From assembly GCF_901709675.1 (NCBI RefSeq), contig NC_051099.1, positions 3,410,001 through 3,474,000 on the forward strand: a stretch of 64,000 bases of DNA. Direction: 5' to 3'. The DNA is from Syngnathus acus (lineage: Eukaryota; Chordata; Actinopteri; Syngnathiformes; Syngnathidae). The translations under genes were made by a program, and so were the position numbers. Numbering within the stretch: the stretch's first letter is position 1; each line of letters opens with the position of its first letter. This document shows, one piece after another, positions 23,502 to 34,029 of the stretch. The notes beneath the pieces are model-generated. The model saw nothing but the letters and a program-made list of their open reading frames with translations, was not told where the DNA came from and made no database searches.

Positions 23502-24945
23502 TCTCTTCCACTTTCAAGCCCAAAATAACGAGATAAATTCAAATCCACGAGCATATTTCTTACTCGGATTAATAGATAAGTCCCCCATCTTTAGCCCCAG
23601 CTTACTTTTATCGGTGAAAATGGTGTGGTTTTCTTCGTAGAGCTTTCAAACCTTACCGGTTGTTCGTCATTCGGAGACGTCCTCGACCACTTTTCGTCAC
23701 ATTTTGTCCTCAAAATGTGTCAAATTTAGAGGTGGTCGTCGCGATACAGGTTTGCACATTAGCAGAGACATCTGAGTGTGGATTCAAATCAACTCCGCTT
23801 CACAAGCTGTTTTATTTTTTATTTTTTCGCCGAAAATTGGGACAGTGGTAAACACAAGACTTTCTCGCGGTGACCCCGGGGCGGTTACGAGTCGACAACA
23901 TACTTGAGGATCGAATGTGTTTATCAATCGTTTTCATGCATAAATAATCAATACATGACAGTGTATTGATCACATAACTTGAACTTAGTTTTGCATTTAT
24001 GTGGCTTGATTTGATCAGGTTATTCATGTCGATGTGAGGTCATTTTAAAATCCTAATCCCATCATCATCTTTTGTCATTCTGATGCAGTTTCAGACAAAA
24101 TGTTTTTTTTTTGTTGCTTTTGTGTCAGGTCATACAAGTTCAATGCATCCACCACAATATTTGTTTCATTGGGGGGTTCAGTTCCACTTTTTCGCTAAAT
24201 TCCATATCGCCTTGTGTTATGGTTTTACGACAGTGCACATTCTGTGATTGTGCATTAGAAGGCGATCGGTGACATTTGTGAAAACTAATAATACAAATAC
24301 TTTAAATTTAAGTAATAGATGACTTAAAATTTTACCCCTAACAACCTATTTGAAAACATTGAGTTAATCCAGTAAGAATGAATCTACTTGAATGCTTTTT
24401 TTATCTTTATTCCTTTTACCTGATGTGTGTGAATGTCTTTGCTGTGATATTGTAATTTTAAATAAAGAATTAAATGTTCAATGTTTGTATTCAATGTGAA
24501 GGGGACACTTTGAAACAAAAGATGTAAAGAACATAGTACTTCTATTAATCACCCAAATTTATGCAGACAGCTTATGCTTGCTTCAGCCTCTAATATCAGA
24601 ACAATTGGCCGATTTTGGATTTTGTGGCCGTAAATATTTTGCATTAGTGTTTACAACTTTAAGTCTAACGCCAAATTATACGATATTGAACAATCTTGAG
24701 TACAAAGATAAAGGAATTTTTGCAGTTTGACTGAATTCAGTTTGTATGCTTTTTTTTTTTTTTTGCTTTGGTACTTTAATACCTTGACTTTGTCTAGGTG
24801 ACCATCTTGGATTTTAATTTCCTTTTAGTGTATGGCGGTGTTTTATTTCCAATATCCACAATTGACGTTACTTGGTTTTAATGATGCTTGCAAGAGCACA
24901 AAATCACAACTGCACGGAAGTCAACTCTTAAAGGAACATGTGGGT
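23502..24945. other. Spacer between H1 and H4
   Basis: AT-rich DNA with poly-T tracts near 24750-24765. No H2A or other histone frame and no mobile element ends were found. Confidence 0.5.
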
Positions 24946-24961
24946 GGCTCTTAAAAGAGCC
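24946..24961 (-). terminator. Histone mRNA 3' stem-loop, H4
   Basis: The minus strand reads GGCTCTTTTAAGAGCC, 30 bases after the H4 stop. Confidence 0.92.
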
Positions 24962-24990
24962 GTTTTGTTGGCAAGAAGCTACCGTGGAGA

Positions 24991-25359
<369 letters not shown>

Positions 25360-25971
25360 TTACTTGACTATACTCTCCAACTGCGGACGTGTTAGAAATC
25401 ACCCTGCAGCCGCGTCACTCTTTTCGCCCCCCCCCCCGCTCCGCTTTTCCTACTGTAACGTCATTCAAACGAATGAATGAGTATCCGTCATAAAGTTAGA
25501 AAACTTCACGCTTTTTAAGTTCAAATGAAAAAAAATGTTTTATGTTTTACACACGCACGAAATAATGTATCATTTTCCACATTGATTAAACAGAGTCAAC
25601 CGAGCCTGCTGGTTGTTGCTGGACTGATTGTTGCTAATGCAAGATGTATTTGTTTTAGCGTAACTGTCTTTCCCTTGCATCATTGTTTTCTTCCCCCAAT
25701 TTGTATGTGTATGGCCCTAACAAGGGGAAGTATGCCTGGGTGCGTTTCTTTCTTCCTCTTTTGCATATACCGGAGTATGATATCTTGACTCAGGCCTTTC
25801 TGTGTGTATTTATCTTTAATGAGGATGCAAGCTTTAATGAGGATGCAAGCAAAAGAGGAACTGATGTTTGCAACATGTTGCGGTCGCAATGGAGGCGCGC
25901 ACAAGCACGCGCACATCTTATAACAAGGCTCCAGCAGCCTCTCAAATCATTCGATCTCCATCCGTCCCGAC

Positions 25972-28938
25972 ATGGAGGAAATCTACATAAGACACGTGAA
26001 GCTGCTCGGCTTTGAAAAACGCTTTTACCCCAGTCAGCACTATGTGAGACTCCAATGCTTTTTTTCGACATTAGTTCATATTTATTTATTTATTTATTTA
26101 TTTATTTATTTCAGGTGTACATGCTAATGGTGAAGTGGAGTGACCTTGCAGAGAAATTGATCTTCAGGAAATATCCTGAAATATACACATTCCATGTAAG
26201 TATCTTTTTATTGTTTTTTGAATAACAAGGCTGGTTGAAATGCTTTCGATTTCTCATCCCCAGAAATCCCTGAAAGAGATGTTTCCTATTGAAGCAGGCC
26301 AAATAGAGAAGAGTGACCGAATCATTCCTTCGCTTCCAGGTAAAAAGTACTGCTGAATGATTTGGAAAATTAATCAAATTGGCTTTTTGTGTCCTTCAAT
26401 ATTGCGATTGCAATTTTAATATAATAAACACTTTGGCTTGCAGTCTTCTAGCGATCGCTATGACAACTTCACAAAAATGTACCAAACATGTGCAGCGTAA
26501 CCACAGGTCATTAAGTCAGATTAAAAATTGAATAATAACATCAGTGGCTTTATTGCTTCTAATTTTCATGTTTCATGACATGTTGAAGCTCATGGGTACT
26601 TTATTTCAAATTAGAAATGCGTATAGGCTTCGGGCATTTTATTTAAGGAAGCACCTGTGTGTCAAAACATTTGACTTCTCTCTTTTTTTTTTCCCTCTTG
26701 CTGTCTTTATTGATGCAAGCCAGCACAAGAGGGGAAATGCAACCAAAATCACAGAAAATCCACAATTTTCATCACTTTGTACACAAGTTGATTGCAGCAC
26801 TTCCTCTAAGGTCGCACGAAAAGACTTGAAACGTTTTCTGTTTTAATTCTTACCAATAAAATGGCAAAATCCTTTTTGATTGTAAAAATAATTCAAGCAA
26901 TGCAGAATAAAACAAAATACAGAAAAACTAATCACTCGCCGCACAGGTGACTTTTTGACTAACACTTAACCATCCATTGTGCCCTCCAGCACCACGGTGG
27001 GTGGAGAGCCAAAGGTCACGAGAAAGCAAGCAGAACACGTTGACCGAGTACTGCCTGTCGCTGATCGCTCTGCCGTCGCACATCTCGCGCTGCGCGCACC
27101 TCAACGCCTTCTTCAAAGTGCGGCCTGAGGACGAAAATCCTCCAGCTCCAAACACGTCAGTGGACTGCATTTAACATTCAGATTCCAATCATTCTAACTC
27201 ACTAATTAGCTAATTAGCCGTTAGCAAAATGAACTGGCCTAGTAGTAAGAAAGTAACAAATTGAAAGGCATGATACATTTTTGTCTTGTGATCTGTATTT
27301 TCCATCATAATGGAATGAATCACTGTTTACGTCATCCCAATAAAATGTCAAATTGTGGGTTTCGGATGAGTCACACTGCCATTGACATATGACTGACTAA
27401 CTCATACACAAAAAATGGTTTTTTTTTTTTCAGAGGCAAAAAAAATGAAATCTTCTTAGAGACCAAAGTTAACAACACCATATCTGGTAAGACTTGTTTT
27501 TATAGTTGTGTCATTATCTATGTGTCACTGATATCTTGACATGTACCTTTACCTGGTTTTGTCCCCAATTTTTTAGAGATTTCTGGGCCCATCATACTGG
27601 ACACATACCGAGTGATCGCAGATTTCACCAAGACGTCCAAACACGAGCTCAACCTGTACTCTGGAGACTTGGTGGAAATTGTGGAGAAGAACCAGAATGG
27701 TGAGAAACTCGAAAGGTCAAAACAAAAACATGATAAAATGGTGGCATCATTTTATGTAACGCTAGCTGGCTAGCTAGCTAGTGTAAAATGCATTTGTTAT
27801 TCGCTGGCTAGCTAAAAAGGAGTGTTTTTCTTGTTAGCTAGCTAGCTGGGTAGCTAAAAGTGATCAACTTTGTTACTAGGTGTGGTAGGGTTAGTTATAT
27901 TTCGTGGACTTCAACATTGCTTTTCCATACAGGCTGGTGGTTCTGCCAGTGTGAGACCAAACGGGGTTGGGTTCCTGCCACCTACCTGGAACCCTTGGAT
28001 GGACCCGAGGAGGCAGAAGACGTGGAGCCAAATTACGAAGGTAACATTTGGTCCTTTAATTGTTTTTTTTTTTTTAATCAAGTGGCTTTATTTAAACCAT
28101 TATTTCCCCCGAAGGAGAGTTGCACATCGCAGTCCGAGCCTACAAGGCAGAAACGGAGGATGAGCTCTCGTTGGAAAGGGGGGAAACTATTGAGGTCATT
28201 CACAAGCTCTTGGACGGCTGGTGGGTTGTCAGGTACAAAAAGTCGCTGCTTCACTTGTAAGTAGAATAATTGAATCGTTTGACTTAAGTTTGCGTATATT
28301 TCTTGTTTTGCTCAGGAAAGGTGGGGTGACTGGTCACTTCCCTTCCATGTACCTGCAGAAAGCAGGAAAAGAGGCCAATTACAACCACGAGCAACCACAG
28401 GGACAGAAACCGCCACCTCGCAGGTCCATTAAAAAAACAATTGTTCTTATCCCGCGAACTTAATTTGCTGGCTCCAAAAAAAATAGCCTTATATTCTCTC
28501 CAGGTCCACCATTAAGAACGTCAAGAGCATTCACGAGCGATCGCGACAGCGCCTCAGCCAGGAGGCCTACCGAAGGAACAGCCGCCGATACCTGCAGCAG
28601 AAGGGCGGACAACCCACCGCCCTACCCCGGAAATCCAAGATCCCAGAAAAGTCGCCTCTGAGAGAGCGGAAGAACCAAGGTAGGACATATTTCTTTTTTT
28701 TAGTTGTTGGAAATAATGCCCCCACCATTCCCACGACAACACACACCAAAAGGTGACTGACGTGTGACCCACAGGGAACATTCCCGAGCAGCGCTTCAGT
28801 TCGGAGAACGAGCTGAAACCAGAAGCCCCGGTCATCCCGCCTCGACCGAGTCCAGAGCTCATCCTGGAACGCTGCACCGACAACACCCGCAAGAAAGTCA
28901 GCATCCGCAACTCTGGAAACAGAAGCAACAGCACCTAG
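25972..28938 (+). CDS. ncf1: Neutrophil cytosolic factor 1 (p47phox), 363 aa, 11 exons
   Basis: Exons 25972-26043, 26115-26195, 26264-26339, 26990-27155, 27434-27486, 27577-27699, 27933-28040, 28115-28232, 28316-28423, 28504-28679 and 28775-28938 join in phase. It is the organiser of the phagocyte NADPH oxidase: on activation it carries p67phox to p22phox on the membrane. Residues 1-125 are the PX domain ([18 protein letters not shown]). SH3-A is at about 152-210 ([18 protein letters not shown]) and SH3-B at about 222-280 ([21 protein letters not shown]). The basic autoinhibitory stretch has [19 protein letters not shown] and [11 protein letters not shown] with the serines phosphorylated in human p47phox. 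The tail has [10 protein letters not shown], the proline-rich p67phox site. It is a little shorter than human (390 aa). No frame break is seen. Confidence 0.96.
26079..26113 (+). repeat. (ATTT)n microsatellite abutting ncf1 exon 2 acceptor
   Basis: Eight or so TTTA units run directly into the TTTCAG acceptor of exon 2, leaving no ordinary polypyrimidine tract. Confidence 0.85.
27764..27855 (+). repeat. GCTA-rich repeat in ncf1 intron 6
   Basis: Clusters of GCTAGCTAGCT-type tetranucleotides occur between exons 6 and 7, interspersed with unique bases. Confidence 0.7.
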
Positions 28939-29563
28939 TGAACTTCACTTGGTGTCCCTCAAGGGTCACCCTTGCACCCCCTCCCATTCCTACAAGTTTC
29001 TCTTCCTGTACTCATTTATTAAATAGTCCCTTTGTTGTGGTGAATCAATTGCTGATTAAGTTATTGATGAATCGCCCCATTTGACTTTTTTTTAAATGAA
29101 AAAAATTATTATAATTGTAAATAAATAAGTGCTTACAGTGGTTCCCAACCGTGTGTGTTATCCAATTCCATTTAATTGGTCCGAAAATATTATCTAGTGC
29201 CAACAAATAATGTCATGACTCAATAAATATTGTTAACACTTTTGTAGATGACCTGGTGGCAGTAGTATTGTGAAAAGCTTTGGTGTTTTTGTCTCTTCTA
29301 CTTTCTTACAATTGAAAAATAATGTCAATAAAGTCGCTATTGTTCCTTAAAAGGTGTTACTCAACAAAAAGGTTTGGCATATTTGGGGGCAATTTGCAGC
29401 TAAACCTCCAACGTGCACATTAACTTGCAAAGTCGCTCACTTTTTGCCTTTCTGTGACGCTTCCAGTCTGTGTTGCAATCGGCTGTCGGACATTCAAATG
29501 TAGGCGAAAATCTTTAACTTGGTGTGAGAATCGTTCCACAAAAGTCCGATTGTAGGAGGGAAG

Positions 29564-29643
29564 AAAAGTTATGACCCCGACGTGATTTGAACACGCAACC
29601 TTCTGATCTGGAGTCAGACGCGCTACCGTTGCGCCACGAGGTC
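29564..29643 (-). tRNA. tRNA-Trp (CCA)
   Basis: The minus-strand gene occupies 29572-29643 (72 nt, no intron). It starts GACCTCGTGGCGCAACGG and ends CACGTCGGGGTCA, giving a paired acceptor stem with discriminator A. The anticodon loop CTCCAGA carries CCA. The A box (GTGGCGCAACGG) and B box (GGTTGCGTGTTCAAATC read as GTTCAAATC) are intact. A TTTT Pol III stop lies at 29564-29567. It matches the vertebrate cytosolic tRNA-Trp consensus as I remember it. It sits alone between ncf1 and the sialyltransferase. Confidence 0.97.
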
Positions 29644-30598
29644 GACGCGGTGGAAGGTGTAAATTATTGTATAAATAGTAAGAGTGTAAAACGTGCGAAC
29701 AGCTTTTAGCGACTAGCTAAGGCCTCGCTCTCCCTAAATGACACGCTATGCATTCTCTCAAGCCAGCTAAGCTGCCCTGGTTTCTCCTCACTGTTCCATT
29801 CCAAACTGCAAAAGGTTTGATCTGCATAGTGTTTGTTACCTCCCTTTTTATACGGCGTGTACTCGTGTGTGTCTGTGTGCGTGTCTTTATCACGTCATGT
29901 TTGTCGTCCAAATAGTAACATTTAAAGATGGTCTCCATTGGCAATGGCGATGGATGTGTTCGTGTTTTCCCTCCTTTTCCCCACTGCAGCGATGTTGCGT
30001 GTCTTTTTTGACTGCAGTAAAGTGAATCTTTATAATTAAGGCCAGACTAACCGGATCATAGCTCAGTATATTTTCAAAGTACGAAACTAAACAACAGATG
30101 ATTATGGTGTCGCAGATCAGACTACACAATACAGACAATTATGTTTCAATTATTTAATATATTTTCTACAATCTAAATACACTTTATATTGACAGCGTCT
30201 ACTATAAACAGCAGAAACACGAGACGACAGTCTTATTTTGAAAACAAACGGAAACACAAGTGTATTATATTTTGGGAACTTTGTGCTCGCTCCCCTGCGG
30301 GCCGAAGAGGAGCTGTGCTTTCTCCAAATGCGACTTGGAGTCGGTACTCATTGGCATTCTTCGTCGGGACCACCATGGCGGTGCAAGCGACGGTCTACTT
30401 CGTGCAATAATATCGCCTTTTCCGGTGGAGGCAACTGCGTAATAGGAACGGGAATCTGGCAGGTGCGGGGCGATGCTGAAGGACCGAGGAGGACCATTAC
30501 TTCAAACAGGTCAGCCAGTCTATCTATCTATCCATCTATCCTTCTATGTTTAGAGCATACCTATTCTGAGCCAACCGTTTTACAGTCCTCGCCCCCCC

Positions 30599-30696
<98 letters not shown>
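30599..30696 (+). repeat. (CTAT)n microsatellite
   Basis: About 24 uninterrupted CTAT units. They create long Ser-Ile-Tyr-Leu open frames that are not genes. Confidence 0.97.
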
Positions 30697-30741
30697 TTTT
30701 TCTTTAACAAGTTGCAAATGCTTTGGCACATCTATACAATT

Positions 30742-30830
30742 GATTAATTGATTGATTTTGATTGAAACTTTATTGATCCCCAGGGGTGGGGAAATTCAGG
30801 CCCCAGCAGTATTCATACGACAGAGCGGGT
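30742..30830 (+). mobile_element. Fish retroposon 3' fragment
   Basis: ATTGAAACTTTATTGATCCC followed by CAGGGGTGGGGAAATTC is a word common at the ends of fish non-LTR elements. No coding part remains. Family uncertain. Confidence 0.55.
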
Positions 30831-31268
30831 ATATAAAAGACACACAGATGACATGAGCACAACTCAATAGGCTCCTTCCTATAAGGCTGCCACACAACGG
30901 CGCCGCAAAGAAAGCCAGGAAGTAACAGCGGCCACTCAATTCCAAAGAACACCCCAAAACACACAAAATAGCATTATCATTTGTTTATGTCATCAAAATG
31001 GGTCTCATCCTTAAGGTCCTTACATGCATGACATTTTCTAACCAAAACAAAGATGACAAGCATGACTAACCAGTTTTTTTAAATAGTTCTTGTCAAGTGA
31101 AGAGAATTGTTGTGATGTGGATGACAGTTTCTCGCCAAACAGAATTGGAACGAATCGGAATTTTGCAATCAACTTTAGATTGTGACAATGTATCTTTGTT
31201 CGCAGGAAGTATGAGAGGAGAGCTAAAGGGAACGGAGCATTTCTAAGCAACAACAGCGACAACCTACC

Positions 31269-31766
31269 ATGGGCTACAAGGTACAAATCGCTAATTGATG
31301 ATTGAGGAATTTGGCCATGTTTTTGGTTTATGATAAGAGTTCTCACACTTGTAGCGACTTGTCTTCCGCATCGTGACTGAACAGGAAAATATTTGACTAA
31401 GCTCATCAGTAACACACAATAATCAGCCCTGAAATTATCATGCGTTTAAAAAAAAAATTGTATTCTTTTTTGCAGTTTCACATTAATTGAAAATGTTCAC
31501 TTATATATTTACAATTGTCTTTCTACTATATTATAGTAGATACAAATAATAGAAATATTAGATATTTTTAATCATTAATATACAGTGAATTGTTTATTTT
31601 GAGGACAGTCAGCAATAAGCATCGCGTCAGATTTGTTGCTTTTGTTGTAGTCGGGTCACGTGACCCGCATTCAGCTCTGGAAAGAGGGCAAGGGGATTCA
31701 GGCCGACATCTTTAAGCAGATACTGAGTGACACTGCCATCTGTCGCTACATCCTCGGGCAACCATC
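31269..31766 (+). other. Possible orphan coding exon pair
   Basis: ATGGGCTACAAG at 31269-31280 is followed by a GTACAA donor. A TTTTGTTGTAG acceptor at 31641-31650 is followed in the same phase by about 38 codons beginning SGHVTRIQLWKEGKGIQADI and continuing FKQILSDTAICRYIL. The codon pattern looks coding, but no stop or donor is seen before a poly-T and the transposon at 31802. I do not recognise the protein. It could be a gene cut by the transposon or chance. Confidence 0.3.
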
Positions 31767-31801
31767 ATGTTTTTTATCGTTCTTTTTTTTTTTTTATGTA
31801 T

Positions 31802-32947
31802 TACCGTAAATTTCGGACTATTAGCCGCTACTTTTTGCTCAAGTTTTGAACCCAGTGGCTTGTAGTCCGGTGTGGCTTATCTATGGATTTTTTCATGATT
31901 TTTGTGATGAGTTGATCACTTTTCTACACTCGTAAAAACGCTGTGGACCGCTGTTGTGCGGCAACCGCTTTGCGAGGCGGAGGGATACATATGTGACACG
32001 GTCAAAGGGGAGAAGAGTGGTGTGTTGATCGCATGTCCACCAGGCAAATAGTGCCGTCTAATTCACACAAAGAATAGACAGAATGAGATCAAGGTGGACA
32101 TTACTGAAGAAAGGAAGCTTTTATACACAAACCGTCACAAAGGAATTGCATATGATGCCGCTTTTAACTTAAAGGCAGTCGATGTTGATGACATTGGTGT
32201 TGCATCACCCTTTTCTTTATTTCCCGGTCACGTCTACTCTGGAGCTATACGTGTCGCACACTAGTTTAATGTAACTTAGCGCTTCGTGCATGAATAAAAT
32301 TAGCATGAACAGACCCTCATCATGGAAAATGTGAAAAGAAATGGATAAAAGCCACGATGAAAGAGAGACTGACCAAGTGTGTGGCAAAGGATATCTGACG
32401 CTGTTCCAATCGGACACTGAGGAGGAAGACTTTGATGGCTTCAGTGCACAAGAGGATGTTTTTTTAACCAGCCCTGTTAGTGCTGTGCTACCGTGTTGCT
32501 GCTGTGTTATCGCCGCGTCACAGTGACTTTTACCGGTATGTTTTTTTTTTTTTAATCCAGCCCTATTAGTGCTGTGTTACTTCCGTCTTGCTGCGGTATT
32601 ACTGTCGCGTCACAGGCAGTGTTTCGAAAGAAATGTTATGGTATGTCATCAAAACTTTAAAAAGGCTTTCTGTGTACTGTCTTTCTTTGTAAATAACTCG
32701 CGTGCACACTTCCGTGTTGCTGCGGTACTACAGCTGCGTCACAGGCAGCGTTTAGAAAGAGATGTTAAAGTATGTTATTAAAACGTTAAAAAGGCTTTCT
32801 GTGTACTATCTTCCTTTGTAAATAACTCGTGCGCACGTGCGGCTTATTGTCCGGTGCGGCTTGTATAAGAAATAAACTAAAATATTTCCGGATTTTAGCT
32901 GGTGCCGTTTATAGTCCGGTGCGGTTTATAGTCCGAAAATTACGGTA
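31802..32947. mobile_element. DNA transposon with terminal inverted repeats, about 1.15 kb
   Basis: The left end is TACCGTAAATTTCGGACTAT and the right end is its inverted copy with one mismatch at the ninth base. Subterminal GTCCGGTGCGG/TAGTCCGGTGTGG words recur at both ends. The target duplication is ambiguous (TA or none). Inside there is a short plus-strand frame at 32341-32526 with an acidic SDTEEEDFDGF segment, which may be the N-terminus of a lost transposase. Two 129-bp tandem repeats occupy 32579-32836. The element looks non-autonomous. The superfamily is not clear to me. Confidence 0.75.
32579..32836 (+). repeat. Two 129-bp tandem repeats inside the transposon
   Basis: 32579-32707 and 32708-32836 align end to end (ACTTCCGT…GCGTCACAGGCAG…TTAAAAAGGCTTTCTGTGTAC…TTTGTAAATAACTCG). 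A weaker third partial copy precedes them from about 32470. Confidence 0.85.
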
Positions 32948-34029
32948 TTAATTGTCGCAAATCCATTTTAGACCTTCCTGATGAACTTTGACCTCTGATT
33001 TTTAATGGAACAGTCAGTACTCACCCTATCTTGGAGACTATTGGATCAAAATTTTGCAGGAATTGAATTTTTTTGGGGGGGGGGGGTTCCAAATATAATT
33101 TTAGTGAAGACCTTTCAAGGTTGTTTTTCCCCATACCAAAAAAATAATCCGCTTTATGACTTTTTACACATCCATGTCAACAACAGACTCAACTAAAAAC
33201 ACAAATATTTGCCATTCGCACATTTGTCATCGCTGTACCCTTGATCTTTGACCTTTATTTGAAGCTTTTACTTGTGGAAAACCCAGAAGCCAGCAAACAC
33301 ATAGAACACAGGAAATCATAAATAGGACGCCCCAGTCAAAACAAAATGGAGCAGCAGCCTCCTGAAAGGCCTCTTTACTTTTTTTTTTTTTTAATTCCCC
33401 TGAGGGCAGTCGTAAAAAAAAAAAAAAAAAGGGAAAATCTCCTCGCTCGGTCGTCATGCAAAAGAGCGGATTAATCCTCCATCAGATCCATGGCAACCAT
33501 CAATCATTACCCGATCCACGAAAAGTGTAAATGACAACCAGGTCAGGTTTGGCAAGAGCGAGCTGTTCTCAGATTTCCTTCTTTTGTTTGATTTTTTTCT
33601 CTTCGATATAGTATCAGCCATGTTTGTCTTATTTTCTACAGTTGCTCATGTTTCTTCTTGTTCCTCATACGCTGCTCTGGGGGAGATAGGAGCGTGGTTT
33701 CGAGTCAATCTCTTTCTCATTGACTTTTTTTTTTCTCCTTTACGATATGACGGCCACATTAAGACATCTGGAATGGGAGAAAAGAACACAATGAAGCTTT
33801 TATGCACGAGCGACGGGGAAATCCCAAAAACAGTCCCACTGATGGGCAAATGACCGAACCATCATCAAATTTCCATCTTCGTTTCCATCCAGAAGATACA
33901 ATGAAGAATTGAACATGCTTATCCACCTGTTGTCTTTCATACAAAATAGATTTCACACAAAAAACATGAAATCAGTATTCCAATATTCTGTCTTGACATT
34001 TTTTTTTTTTGCAGATCCCTGGGGCAGCG
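32948..34029. other. 5' region of the sialyltransferase
   Basis: No coding exon recognised. It has poly-A and poly-G tracts. The sequence from about 34013, after a poly-T and GCAG, is the acceptor of the first coding exon, so one or more upstream non-coding exons must exist. Confidence 0.5.

Noticed and set aside
30238-30747. 169-codon frame with Ser-Ile-Tyr-Leu repeats
   Set aside because: It is created by the (CTAT)n microsatellite and has no domain; the same happens at 63532-63807.
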